Program-made: the position numbers and the translations under genes | Notes under the pieces: generated by a model | Seen by the model: only the letters and a program-made list of their open reading frames with translations | What the model was told of the DNA's origin: nothing | Database searches by the model: none | Source: Pseudomonadota bacterium | GTDB lineage: Archaea > Thermoplasmatota > SW-10-69-26 > JACQPN01 > JAJPHT01 | Length of the DNA stretch: 64,000 bases | Direction: 5' to 3' | NCBI GenBank assembly: GCA_021325135.1 | Contig: JAJPHT010000022.1 | Coordinates: 1 to 64,000 of the forward strand | Part shown: piece by piece, positions 40,120 through 48,624 of the stretch | Position numbering within the stretch: the first letter of the stretch is position 1 | How the letters are laid out: every line of letters starts with the position of its first letter

Positions 40120-40499
40120 GGATCGTCCCCCGCGGCCCGGGCGACCGGGCCGCACCCCCTCTTCTTTTCATCTTCTGACGAACTCCAGGCGGAGCCATCT
40201 CCGGCGAAGCGCGACAAGCCGGCAGGCTCCCGGGCGTGTTCACGCGCGGAGGTGACACCCTCCCCGTGACACGCCGTGTCGGTGCGTCCCGCCGCTTGCC
40301 GGCGCTCGCGATTTCCACGAGAGAAACGCACGCACGCCGGACCTCGTTTCGCGCATCGCCGGCCCCCGACCGTTAACGGAAGTGTTTTTAAGGGGGCCGT
40401 GGTTCGCGGCTCCAGACGGAGAGCCAGCTCTCTCACAGACGGCTGGGCATGATCCGCGAAATGGGACGAATCGTTTCGAATCATGGAGGAATCCATACC
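40120..40499 (+). promoter_or_regulatory. Long leader and promoter region of the S-layer-like gene
   Basis: This 380-base gap contains a TATA box GTTTTTAAGG at about 40384-40393 and GGAGG at 40484-40488, giving an expected leader of roughly 85-90 bases. A small dyad GACAC-GCC-GTGTC sits at 40268-40280. A long leader with a good ribosome site is unusual here, where many genes are leaderless, and suits a very abundant protein. No gene seen. Confidence 0.55.
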
Positions 40500-43400
40500 A
40501 TGGATGCTACTACTAAGACCAAGACCCTCGCGGTCGCCTTCGTGGCGTTCCTCGTCGGCTCCGTCTTCGTCTCGGGTGTCGCCACCGCGCACTCCGCTGA
40601 CCTGGCGGCCGCCGACGATGCGGGCCACAACGTGGCGAACCCCGCGAACGTCCTCACCGTGGGCAACCCCATCCGGGTCGTCCACTTCAACACCGCCGGC
40701 ACCATCTCGCAGGTCACGTACCCCGAGAACGGGACGATCGACTACAACCAGACGTACGACCTGACGCTGACGGCCATCGGCAACTCCACCGGCGCGACCG
40801 GCGTCAACCTCGCGTGGGGCACCCAGTACCAGCTCGTCGCCCCCTCGGGCACGCTGGTGGGCGCCACCCGCTCGGCCTACAACGACACCGAGCACTGCGG
40901 CCAGGGCTCCACGGCCCCCGTGGCCTACCAGACCGCGTGCGGCGCGCCCTACTCCTTCGCGAACATCACGTTCCCCAACGTGAAGTTCAGCGAGGGCGGC
41001 ATCTGGCTCGTCACCAACGCGACCAGCTCGGCGACCGTCGCCCAGTTCGTCGTCTCGCCCCACACCGAGATCGCGGTCTCCCTGAGCAAGACGAGCGTCG
41101 TCTACAACCCGACGGGCTCGTTCAACTACATCCTCACGGCGACCTACGCGGCGAACGGCACCCCCGTCTCCGGCGCGGTCATCGACGTCTTCCCCTCGGG
41201 CTCCGGCCTGACCAACGGCGTCACGACCCAGCCTGACGGCACGGCCACGGTCCTCCAGACCGGCACGCCCCACGCCAACGTGTACCACTTCTTCGTGAAC
41301 GCGTCCATCGCCAACACGGTGACGGGCTCGTGCGCCTCGGGCGACCCCGTCAGCACGTGCAGCGACATCTTCGGCGAGAACAACCTGACCATCAGCGCCG
41401 CGCCCCTGACGGTCAACAAGAACTCGACGACGGCGTACACGGGCTTCCAGAACAACGTGACGTTCACGCCCCAGTTCCAGTCCGCGCAGGACTCGAACAG
41501 CAGCTTCGCCTTCACCGGCGTGCAGGCCTCGGCCGGCACGGCGCTGGGCGCGGGCTTCTTCCCGAACGCCTCGAAGTTCAACGCCTCGGTGACCTTCCCC
41601 AACGGGACGGTCCTCTACATGTCCGGCGCGACCCGCGGCTCGCTCGCGTTCCCCGTGAGCGAGTTCACGGTCTCCGGCGGCTCGAACCTCCAGTGCTTCG
41701 ACCCCAACAACGCCGTCTGGATCTCCGGCCCCGGCAGCGCGTGCAACGTCACGAGCATCCTGGCCAAGTCCTTCGGCGTCGACCAGGACACCGGCCGCAT
41801 CTACTTCGTGCCCGGCTCCAGCCTCTGGCTGGGCGGCACGTACACCTTCGGCCTGACCATCAGCAACGACGCGGCGGGCAACTCGGAGTACTCCGGCTCG
41901 ACCACGCTTGTTCCCACCTCCCCCGCGGGCGTCAACCTCGCCCTCACGGACGGCAGCGGGAACTCGCTCACGGCGATCCCCGTCCTCCCCGGCACGGGCA
42001 GCCCCCTGGGTCTCCAGGGCCAGACGGTCCTGCTGAACATCACCGGCGAGTCGCTCTTCCAGCACCCCCTGTGCGAGTCGGGCGGCGCGCCCGGCGACGT
42101 GGGCTGCACGGCGAGCCCCACCGGCACCGAGGGTTCCGGCGGCAACTTCGCGGAGAACATCACCGTCTCCGGCGCGGTCCTCCCCACGCACCCCACCACG
42201 GGCTCCGCCTCGGGTGACATCACGTACAACCGCACGACCGGCATCGCGACGATCAGCAACCTCGTCACGAGCGGCTCGGGCAACGTGGTGTTCTCGGTCA
42301 ACTGGAAGGGCACGACGACGACCCTGACCGTCCCCACGAGCGGTGGCGCCAACATCACCACCGACACGGCGGACATCCAGGTCGGCAAGCTGACGAACTT
42401 CACGATCACCGTGAAGGACGCCTTCGGCAACCTCGTCCCCACCGCAACCATCAAGGGCTTCAACGAGGACGGCAGCGCGTTCTCGCCCACCACGGATCCC
42501 TTCGGCTCGGGCGGCATCACCGGCAACGGTGGCCCCACCATGGGCCAGGGCGGCGTGTACAACATCAACATCACGCCCGCCAGCGTGAAGAACATGATCG
42601 TCCAGGCGACGGTCCAGCCCCCCGGCGGCACCGCGACCTACGCGCTCTACCGCGTGAAGGTCGTCGCCGGCCACGACCTGACCGTCAACCTGTCGAAGAC
42701 GGACACCTCCGCGGGTCTGCCGACGTTCATCAGCGTGAACGCGACGAACTCGACGGGCGCGGGCGTCCCGACCGGAACGGCCCAGGTCTACCTGCTGACG
42801 GCCCAGGAGAAGACTGACCTCCTGGCCAACGGCAGCACGTCGCTGAGCAGCGTCCCGTCGTTCCGCAAGTTCGGGAACAGCCTCACGGCGTTCACGAACT
42901 CCAGCGTGTACGGCGTCAACATCACGGCTGCCCTCGGCGCGGACGTCTACAACGTCTACGTCCAGGACGCCGCCGTGCCCTCGCTCCAGCACGACAACCT
43001 GAACAGCATGCCCATGCTCACCGTGCACAACTACACGGTGACCTTCGTGCCCGCGACCATCGCGACCAACTGGACCGGCCAGACCAACGTCACGGTCAAC
43101 GCGACGATCAAGGACTGGCAGGGCAACCTCGCGCCCAACGGCACGCAGATGCGGTACAGCCTGGCGAACTCCACGGGCAACCTCACGGACCCGACGGTGG
43201 GCGGCAGCTACAACTTCGCCGCGCTGAACAAGACGGGCATCACGAACGGCGTGGTCACCCTGACGGTCACGGGCCGCGACCCGGGCGTCATCATGGTCGA
43301 GATCATGCCCGCCTCGAGCGCGGGCACCCCCATCTTCACGGGCGCCACCGGCGCGCTCGTCGTGGCGGGTCCGACCGTGACGGTGAACCCCACCAGCGTG

Positions 43401-44462
43401 AACATCCTCACGCCGCAGGTCTTGACGATCACGGCCGCCAACTTCACGGGTGGCGCGCTGGCTGGCGTCGAGGTCCGCGTGTGCGGCATCTCGCTGAACG
43501 CGAACTTCCCCTCGACCGCTCCCACGACGCTGACGGCCTCGGACCGCGCGAACTGCACGGCCGTGGACGTCACCAACGCCGACGGGACGGCCGCGGTCAA
43601 CGTCGCGCCCAACAGCCTGTCGCCGCTCCTGGTCTACGTGAACAACGTGAACACCGGCGTGTCGATCCCCGTCTTCGCGGGCACCCTCGCGGTGAGCATC
43701 GACAAGACGTCCCCCAAGACTGGCGACACCGTGACCATCACGGCCGCCCAGTCCCAGGGCGCCTCCGGCTCGGCGGGCATCGCGGTCAACGTGACCCGCG
43801 ACGGCACGTTCGTCGTCAACCAGACGAGCGACTCCTCGGGCCACGTCGTGCTCTCCAACGTGAGCGCCGGCAACTACAGCATCGTGGCGACCCGCAGCGG
43901 CTTCCTGCCTGGCTTCCTCAACTTCAGCGTTGGGGCGTCCAGCGGGAACGTCACGCCCCCGGGCCCGCACTTCACCCTGTCCAACCTCGTGGTGCCCGAC
44001 ACCGCGACGGTCGGCCAGCCGGTGACGGTCAGCGCTGACGTGAAGAACGACGGCACCTCCTCGGGCACGGCCAACATGCTGCTGCTCGTGAACGACAAGG
44101 TCGTCGGCACGTTCTCGCTGCCCGACCTCGGCGTTGGCGAGACGCAGAGCGTGCAGTTCCAGCCCTTCACGCCCAGCGTCCCCGGCACGTTCCACGTCGT
44201 CGTCAAGATCGGCACCACGACTGTCGACAAGACGATCACGGTGAACCAGCAGGGCACGACCACGTCGACGCCCACGACGAGCACGACGACCACGACGACG
44301 ACCACGACGACCACGTCGCCGACGGTCTCGTCGAGCCCCGTGACGAGCACGCCCACGTCGACCACGACCACGACGCCGAGCCCCAGGGTGCCCGGCTTCG
44401 AGTTCGTGGCCCTCGTCGGCGCCATCGCCGCGGCGCTCCTCGTGCTCCGCCGCAAGAACTAA
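40500..44462 (+). CDS. S-layer-like surface glycoprotein with PGF-CTERM anchor
   Basis: This 1,320-residue protein has a signal peptide (TLAVAFVAFLVGSVFVSGVATA), a long series of beta-sandwich-like segments full of N-x-S/T sites, a CARDB-type unit near the C-terminus (LSNLVVPDTATVGQPVTVSADVKNDG), a Thr/Ser-rich linker of about 60 residues (44260-44380, suited to O-glycosylation) and the PGF-CTERM tail VPGFEFVALVGAIAAALLVLRRKN. The final motif is what archaeosortase A systems process to a lipid anchor. The size, single copy and strong promoter suggest the main S-layer protein, but no S-layer domain is recognised. A terminator follows. Confidence 0.82.
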   Translation: MDATTKTKTLAVAFVAFLVGSVFVSGVATAHSADLAAADDAGHNVANPANVLTVGNPIRVVHFNTAGTISQVTYPENGTIDYNQTYDLTLTAIGNSTGATGVNLAWGTQYQLVAPSGTLVGATRSAYNDTEHCGQGSTAPVAYQTACGAPYSFANITFPNVKFSEGGIWLVTNATSSATVAQFVVSPHTEIAVSLSKTSVVYNPTGSFNYILTATYAANGTPVSGAVIDVFPSGSGLTNGVTTQPDGTATVLQTGTPHANVYHFFVNASIANTVTGSCASGDPVSTCSDIFGENNLTISAAPLTVNKNSTTAYTGFQNNVTFTPQFQSAQDSNSSFAFTGVQASAGTALGAGFFPNASKFNASVTFPNGTVLYMSGATRGSLAFPVSEFTVSGGSNLQCFDPNNAVWISGPGSACNVTSILAKSFGVDQDTGRIYFVPGSSLWLGGTYTFGLTISNDAAGNSEYSGSTTLVPTSPAGVNLALTDGSGNSLTAIPVLPGTGSPLGLQGQTVLLNITGESLFQHPLCESGGAPGDVGCTASPTGTEGSGGNFAENITVSGAVLPTHPTTGSASGDITYNRTTGIATISNLVTSGSGNVVFSVNWKGTTTTLTVPTSGGANITTDTADIQVGKLTNFTITVKDAFGNLVPTATIKGFNEDGSAFSPTTDPFGSGGITGNGGPTMGQGGVYNINITPASVKNMIVQATVQPPGGTATYALYRVKVVAGHDLTVNLSKTDTSAGLPTFISVNATNSTGAGVPTGTAQVYLLTAQEKTDLLANGSTSLSSVPSFRKFGNSLTAFTNSSVYGVNITAALGADVYNVYVQDAAVPSLQHDNLNSMPMLTVHNYTVTFVPATIATNWTGQTNVTVNATIKDWQGNLAPNGTQMRYSLANSTGNLTDPTVGGSYNFAALNKTGITNGVVTLTVTGRDPGVIMVEIMPASSAGTPIFTGATGALVVAGPTVTVNPTSVNILTPQVLTITAANFTGGALAGVEVRVCGISLNANFPSTAPTTLTASDRANCTAVDVTNADGTAAVNVAPNSLSPLLVYVNNVNTGVSIPVFAGTLAVSIDKTSPKTGDTVTITAAQSQGASGSAGIAVNVTRDGTFVVNQTSDSSGHVVLSNVSAGNYSIVATRSGFLPGFLNFSVGASSGNVTPPGPHFTLSNLVVPDTATVGQPVTVSADVKNDGTSSGTANMLLLVNDKVVGTFSLPDLGVGETQSVQFQPFTPSVPGTFHVVVKIGTTTVDKTITVNQQGTTTSTPTTSTTTTTTTTTTTSPTVSSSPVTSTPTSTTTTTPSPRVPGFEFVALVGAIAAALLVLRRKN

Positions 44463-44473
44463 CTGAGCGCACG

Positions 44474-44513
44474 GCGCGGGCGCCCTTGAGGCGCCCGCGC
44501 ATCCCCCCTTTTT
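44474..44513 (+). terminator. Hairpin with T tract after the S-layer-like gene
   Basis: GCGCGGGCGCC (44474-44484) pairs with GGCGCCCGCGC (44490-44500) around CTTGA, followed by CCCCCCTTTTTC. A textbook-like terminator, consistent with a highly transcribed gene. Confidence 0.8.
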
Positions 44514-44597
44514 CTCATCTTCTCTCCCCCAGCGCGAGCGCCGCGTCGCCTCCAGCGGGGATCAGATGATAAGGCCGCGACGGCACGCTGGGGGAGC

Positions 44598-45002
44598 ATG
44601 CTTCCCCTCCTCGCCATCGGCCGCTCCATGCGACGCAGCCACGCCCGCCGCGCCGTCCTCGTCGCCCTCGACCGGCTCGGGCAGGCCGGGCTCGCGCCGC
44701 TCGCGGAGCAGGCGGGCCTCGCGCCCGAGCGCGTGCGCGCGGTCCTCCACGGCCGTCTGCCGGGCTTCCTGCCGGAGCTGTCGCTCCTCGCGCTGGAGCT
44801 CGTCCGCCAGGAAGGAGAGGAGTACGCCATCGCGCCGCGCGGGCGGCTCGTCGTGAGGTCGCTGGCGCGCGGCGGGCTCAAGCTCCTGCTGGAGGGGCCG
44901 GACGCCGCGCTGCGCGCGCCGCTGGAAGCCGCGCACGAAGAACGATGCCCCGCGTGCGGGCAGCGCGTGCCGCCGCGCGACCGCAGGCCGCAGAGGCGTT
45001 AG
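44598..45002 (+). CDS. Winged-helix protein with C-terminal CxxC, paralogue of 5009-5329
   Basis: This 134-residue protein (an ATG at 44628 is also possible) has RRAVLVALDRLGQAGLAPLAEQAGLAPERVRAVLHGRLP as a helix-turn-helix, SLLALELVRQEGEEYAIAPRG as the wing, and CPACGQ near the basic C-terminus, half of a zinc site. The pattern aligns along its length with the 106-residue protein at 5009-5329. It could dimerise through the CxxC. It is followed by convergent srp19; function as a transcription factor is inferred. Confidence 0.55.
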   Translation: MLPLLAIGRSMRRSHARRAVLVALDRLGQAGLAPLAEQAGLAPERVRAVLHGRLPGFLPELSLLALELVRQEGEEYAIAPRGRLVVRSLARGGLKLLLEGPDAALRAPLEAAHEERCPACGQRVPPRDRRPQRR

Positions 45003-45003
45003 C

Positions 45004-45318
45004 TCACGCCTTGGGCTTCGCCTCGCCCTTGGGCGCCTCGGCGGCCTTCAGCGCCTCGGCGATCTGCTGGAGAAGCACGCTCTTCGCGCCGCGCGCGTCG
45101 ATGAGCACGCGCCCTTCGCTCTTCCACCAGCGCTTGGGGTGGCCCACGCCCTTCTCCAGGACGGGGCGCAGGTGCATCTTCGCGGCGACCTGGGCGACGG
45201 CCTCGGCGGTGGGCTCCGCGATGGCCAGGTGCCTGGGCACCCGGCGCCAGGGGCGCGGCTCGGCCGCGTCGAAGTAGAGCGGCCAGAGGACGAGTTTCCC
45301 GTCGTCGCGCGAGACCAT
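45004..45318 (-). CDS. srp19: Signal recognition particle 19 kDa protein
   Basis: This 104-residue protein matches SRP19, which binds helices 6 and 8 of SRP RNA and lets SRP54 assemble. Visible are the start LVLWPLYFDAAEPRPWRRVPRHLAI, PTAEAVAQVAAKMHLRP, and PKRWWKSEGRVLID, all family hallmarks. The gene follows eS8 on the same strand after about 50 bases, a common archaeal pairing. The last residues are Lys-rich (KGEAKPKA). Confidence 0.92.
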   Translation of the reverse strand: MVSRDDGKLVLWPLYFDAAEPRPWRRVPRHLAIAEPTAEAVAQVAAKMHLRPVLEKGVGHPKRWWKSEGRVLIDARGAKSVLLQQIAEALKAAEAPKGEAKPKA

Positions 45319-45367
45319 GAGAATCAGAGGGAAGCGGCCGGCAGGGGCGGCCGAGGTGTCAGGCGGT

Positions 45368-45748
45368 TCACTCGACGAGGACGGCGTTGATCGCGCCGTG
45401 CTGGCCGGGGCGGCTCGTGATCCGCGCCTTTCCGGCGCTGGTCTGCACGATGGCGCCCTTGGTCATGATGTTGCGGCGCACGTAGTTGATGTTCGCCGGG
45501 TTGCCCGTCACGGTGGTGATCTTCGCGGGCGCGGTCTTCCCCGTCTTGGGGTTGGTCACGTTGGCCGTGTCCGCCTTGAGCATGCGCACGCGCATCTCGC
45601 CCGCGCGGACGCGGACGTACTTGCGCTTCGTCGCGCCGATGGTCGTGAGAACGGGCTCGCGGCCGATCTCGAACTTGCGCTTCTTGTGGGCCATCATCCG
45701 GCGGCCGCCGGAGGGCTTGCGCTTGGATTCGCCCTGCCAAATCGCCAT
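45368..45748 (-). CDS. rps8e: Small-subunit ribosomal protein eS8
   Basis: This 126-residue protein is eS8. It starts MAIWQGESKRKPSGGRRMMAHKKRKFEIGREP, carries the RVRAGEMRVRMLKADTANVTNP and GNPANINYVRRNIMTKGAIVQT regions, and ends ITSRPGQHGAINAVLVE, all typical. It is first in an operon with srp19. A promoter element shared with tRNA-Leu lies at 45779-45795, with another TATA-like AAATACTC near 45793-45800 on the minus strand. Confidence 0.95.
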   Translation of the reverse strand: MAIWQGESKRKPSGGRRMMAHKKRKFEIGREPVLTTIGATKRKYVRVRAGEMRVRMLKADTANVTNPKTGKTAPAKITTVTGNPANINYVRRNIMTKGAIVQTSAGKARITSRPGQHGAINAVLVE

Positions 45749-45778
45749 GCTGACACCGATCCTGAGGGGGCAGCGATC

Positions 45779-45800
45779 CCCGTTCCCCTATTTGAGTATT
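45779..45800 (-). promoter_or_regulatory. Promoter element of eS8 shared with tRNA-Leu
   Basis: The 17 bases at 45779-45795 are identical to 38391-38407 before tRNA-Leu. On the minus strand they include TCAAATAGGGG, about 35-50 bases before the eS8 ATG, with AAATACTC alongside. Confidence 0.6.
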
Positions 45801-46046
45801 TTCCGGGCGGAGGATCCTCCGCGACTTGAGGGGCCCAGGGTTTCCACCGAGCGTGTTAAGTAGTGGCTAGCCTCTTTCCGGTGCAGCCACTCCCTCCCGT
45901 GCAGCCATGCGGCGGTGAGAAATCTTCTTATAGCGATATCGCAACATAGGCCTCACGCACGGGGCATCCGACCCGCATCGGGTATGGATCCACCAGGGAA
46001 ACGGGCCTCGGACGGCCTGTCTTCTGTGCCCAGGAAGGAATACGAG

Positions 46047-46451
46047 ATGGCTCAACTTTCTCGTCGGGAAGCCGACTTGGAGATCATCACCGTCGAGGAC
46101 CTTTCCCAGGCGATCCAGGACCGCATTGGCCTGGGGCTTGAGGAGGCCGACCGCGACGCCGAGTTCGTGATGGATATCTTCGGCTTCAACGACCGCATCA
46201 TCGACAACGTCCTCGAGCCCGAGGACCGTCAGCTCTTCTACATCCTGGAGGAAGAGGGGCTTCTCACCACCGAGCGCGAGGAGACCACGCTCTACGACGG
46301 CCGCGAGTGGCGCACCCACTACTGGCTCTTCAGGAAGGACAAGATCCTCGCCTCCGCCGAGGCCGCCCGCGCCAAGGCCGGCTCCGCCGACCACGAGTTC
46401 GGCATCTACGCCGAGATGCCCGAAGACGTGTGGGCCGCCCGGAAGCGCTAG
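46047..46451 (+). CDS. DUF6015-like protein of Thermoplasmatota
   Basis: This 134-residue acidic protein (ATG at 46047 after AGGAAGG at 46032-46038) contains AEFVMDIFGFNDRIIDNVLEPEDRQLFYILEEEGLLTTEREETTLYDGREWRTHYWLFRKD, which I recall as the conserved core of DUF6015, found in Methanomassiliicoccales and related lineages. The core looks like a small helical domain followed by a winged-helix-like strand pair, so DNA or RNA binding is possible. A TATA-like CTTATAG lies about 120 bases upstream. Function unknown. Confidence 0.68.
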   Translation: MAQLSRREADLEIITVEDLSQAIQDRIGLGLEEADRDAEFVMDIFGFNDRIIDNVLEPEDRQLFYILEEEGLLTTEREETTLYDGREWRTHYWLFRKDKILASAEAARAKAGSADHEFGIYAEMPEDVWAARKR

Positions 46452-46618
46452 CTCCCGAAAGCGCCGACGAGCGGGCTCGTTGAGCGCCGCCCGGAAGCGC
46501 TGAGAGTTTTTTCGCCGGCCTCCGGCTGGCTCATCCTCAACCCACCAGGGGGCGCGCCGCCTCGGGCGAGCCAACCCTTGATATGGGGGAACTCCGTTGG
46601 CGCGGCCGAGGAACGCCC

Positions 46619-46834
46619 GTGGCCCTTCCCCTCGACGTGCTTGAGCGCAGCATCAACAAGAAGATGTCCCTCCAGCTCAAGGACGGCCGCGTCATCGAGG
46701 GCAAGCTGGTCGGCTACGACCAGTACATGAACCTCGTCCTGGAAGAGAGCGAGGAGAAGGCCGGAGAGACGGGCCGCCGCCTGGGCACCCTCGTGCTCCG
46801 CGGCAACAACGTCGTGACCATCTCCCCGCAGTAG
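46619..46834 (+). CDS. LSm/Sm-like archaeal RNA-binding protein
   Basis: This 71-residue protein has the Sm1 motif (KKMSLQLKDGRVIEGKLVGYDQYMNLVLEESEE) and Sm2 motif (LGTLVLRGNNVVTISP) of archaeal SmAP proteins, ring-forming RNA binders. The GTG at 46619 gives the usual short N-terminus (ALPLDVLERSINK); an ATG at 46583 would add 12 residues. A TATA-like TTGATATGG is at 46578-46586, so the GTG is more likely. Next to it is a candidate structured RNA. Confidence 0.93.
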   Translation: MALPLDVLERSINKKMSLQLKDGRVIEGKLVGYDQYMNLVLEESEEKAGETGRRLGTLVLRGNNVVTISPQ

Positions 46835-47078
46835 GCCTGCCGGCGATCGCCGGACGCGGAACGCCTTATATATCGGCCGACCCCGTGTTTCAAAATCTAT
46901 AAGACACGGGGCATTCTGATAGGAACTCGGAAGGGCCCGGCTGGTAGTTGTTCAAGTGCATCCCATCCCCTCCTTGTGAGGCCAGCTTCGTCCTTCCACT
47001 CTCACATCCGCCAGCCCCTCTGGCGGACTCACCATTCTTCCAGGCCGAGCCCTGGCCTGATCCTTTCTGCGTCGCAGG
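46835..47078 (+). ncRNA. Candidate structured non-coding RNA
   Basis: A strong TATA box (CTTATATATCGG, about 46862-46873) points to a start near 46895. Downstream there is no convincing open frame but several short hairpins in series: CCGCCAG-CCCCT-CTGGCGG (about 47008-47026) and CAGGCC-GAGCC-CTGGCCTG (about 47041-47058), ending near GCAGGCC. Less GC-rich than coding DNA. No match to SRP RNA, RNase P RNA or box C/D RNA is apparent, so identity is open; the strand and ends are estimates. Confidence 0.35.
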
Positions 47079-47160
47079 CCCGTCGCGTCGTCACGCCTTC
47101 GTCGTGACGACTTGCGCCGGACCTGCAGCCCGTCGCGTCGTCACGCCTTTGTCGTGACGA
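47079..47160. repeat. Direct repeat of the map 3' end
   Basis: A 32-base unit at 47079-47110 recurs at 47129-47160 with one difference. Each contains the hairpin TCGTCACG-N7-CGTGACGA. The second copy holds the last codons (VTTKA) and stop of the minus-strand map gene, the first lies just beyond. It looks like a local duplication of the gene end, giving a doubled 3' hairpin. Confidence 0.8.
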
Positions 47161-48040
47161 TGCACTCGGATTCGAGCACGAGGACGGTGTGCTCGAACTG
47201 CGCGACCTGGCCCTCGCCGATCTCGTGGAGGATGGGGTACTGCTTCACGGCGCCCGCGCGCTCCAGCAGGCGCATGGCGTAGGCCACGCGCTCGGGGGGG
47301 ACGGCGCCCGCGATCCAGCGCTCGGCGAAGGGGAGCTTGGGATATCGTTCCGCGATGTGCTTCAGCGCGTCGCGCGCGACGGGGTCGCGCACGGGGCGCG
47401 CGCCCATGAAGTGGTAGATGTGCCCGCCCTTGGTGTCGCGGATCTTGCCCGCGCCGGTGGTGCTGAAGGGCTCGATGGCGATGGCGGTCCCGGGCTGCAC
47501 GCGGCCGCGCGCGGTCTGCGCGACGTTGGGGATGGAGAGCCCCGCGTGCTGCACGTATTGATCCACGCTGTGCCCGGTGAGGTTCACGATGGGCTTGTAG
47601 CCGCGGCCGCGGATGGTGCTCTCGATGGCGCGGCTGATGTCCTCGATGGGGACGTTGGGCTTCACGACCTCCAGCGCGGCCGCCAGCGCGTCCCGGGTGC
47701 ACTGCATGAGGTCCGCGTGCTTGCTCGTGCCCACCTCGACGGTGATGGCCGTGTCGCCGATCCAGCCGTCCACCTGCACGCCGCAGTCGAGCTTCACGAC
47801 CTGGCCTTCCACGAACTCGCGCGCGTCCAGCACGGCGGGCGTCTCGTGCGCGGCGTCCGCGTCCAGGCTGATGCAGCAGGGGAAGGCGCACTCGCCGCCG
47901 TTCTCGCGGATGAAGCGCTCCACGGCCTCCGCGACGTCGATCATGCGCGCGCCGGGCTTCACCAGCGAGGCGCCGTACTCGCGCGCGCGGCCGGCGAGGT
48001 TCCCGGCCTTGCGGTACTTCTCGATGGCGTCAGCGTCCAC
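47141..48040 (-). CDS. map: Methionine aminopeptidase, type II
   Basis: This 299-residue protein removes the initiator Met. The metal ligands of the pita-bread fold are visible: LDCGVQVDGWIGDTAITV (the two Asp ligands), TGHSVDQYVQH (His), IAIEPFST (Glu) and a final QFEHTVLV (Glu). The insert typical of type II enzymes (about residues 190-250) is present. The GTG at 48040 overlaps the end of the Sua5-like gene by 11 bases; the family start (DADAIEKYRKAGNLA) supports it. Its last codons lie in a duplicated hairpin unit. Confidence 0.93.
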   Translation of the reverse strand: MDADAIEKYRKAGNLAGRAREYGASLVKPGARMIDVAEAVERFIRENGGECAFPCCISLDADAAHETPAVLDAREFVEGQVVKLDCGVQVDGWIGDTAITVEVGTSKHADLMQCTRDALAAALEVVKPNVPIEDISRAIESTIRGRGYKPIVNLTGHSVDQYVQHAGLSIPNVAQTARGRVQPGTAIAIEPFSTTGAGKIRDTKGGHIYHFMGARPVRDPVARDALKHIAERYPKLPFAERWIAGAVPPERVAYAMRLLERAGAVKQYPILHEIGEGQVAQFEHTVLVLESECIVTTKA

Positions 48041-48620
48041 GGGCTTCGACCTCCGCCGCGCGAATCGCGCCCTCGCGCAAAACCTTTGCCTCATCGCCCG
48101 TGGCGTCCACGACGGTGTCGAGCCTGCCGCTGCGCGCGCCCGCGTCCACGACGAGCCGCGCCTCGGCGCCCGCGAGGTCGCGCGCGCGCCGCGCGTCGGC
48201 CGCGTCGAGGTCCGCCGCCGCGAGGGGCCCGAAGTGGCGCGCGAGGCGCCGCGTGAGGTCGACGCTGGGCGCGCGCACGGCGACGAGGTCCGCGCCCGCG
48301 GTCACCTCGTCGGGGATCCACGGGCGCGGCCGCAGGAGCAGCGTCAGCGGGCCCGGCCAGAAGGCGTCGGCGAGGCGGCGCGCCAGCGGCGTCGCGAAGG
48401 CGACCTGCTGCACGTCCTCGAAGCCGCCCACGAGCACCGGGAGCGCCTCGTCCGCGCTGCGGCCCGTCGCGCGGAAGAGGCGCAGCGCGGCCGCGTCGTC
48501 CAGCGCGTCGCCGCAGAGCGCGTAGGCGCCGTCCATGGGCAGCACGGCCAGCTCGCCCGCGTCGAGGAGCCCGGTCGCGCGCTGCACGACGTCCGGCTCG
48601 GAGTGCGCGACGAGCTCCAC
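48030..48620 (-). CDS. Degenerate Sua5/YrdC-family protein
   Basis: This 196-residue protein (GTG start) has the YrdC-fold landmarks LAVLPMDGAYALCGDALDD, ALPVLVGGFEDV, FWPGPLTLLLRP, LVAVRAPSV and GPLAAADLDAADARRA. Sua5 makes threonylcarbamoyl-AMP for t6A. But substrate-binding positions differ from the usual PTET.YGL, K.R and PSAN.SG motifs (here PMDGAYAL, ATGRSADE and AAADLDAADA). It is either a diverged paralogue or a non-catalytic relative. Lies between mbf1 and map on one strand. Confidence 0.72.
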   Translation of the reverse strand: MELVAHSEPDVVQRATGLLDAGELAVLPMDGAYALCGDALDDAAALRLFRATGRSADEALPVLVGGFEDVQQVAFATPLARRLADAFWPGPLTLLLRPRPWIPDEVTAGADLVAVRAPSVDLTRRLARHFGPLAAADLDAADARRARDLAGAEARLVVDAGARSGRLDTVVDATGDEAKVLREGAIRAAEVEARGR

Positions 48621-48624
48621 GGGA

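Noticed and set aside
44260..44380. ACC/ACG repeat tract resembling a microsatellite
   Set aside because: It encodes the Thr-rich linker before the PGF-CTERM tail; a linker explains it.
46948..47157. 69-codon frame downstream of LSm
   Set aside because: It starts with TTG, has no recognisable domain and ends in the duplicated map hairpin; the region looks like structured RNA or leader.
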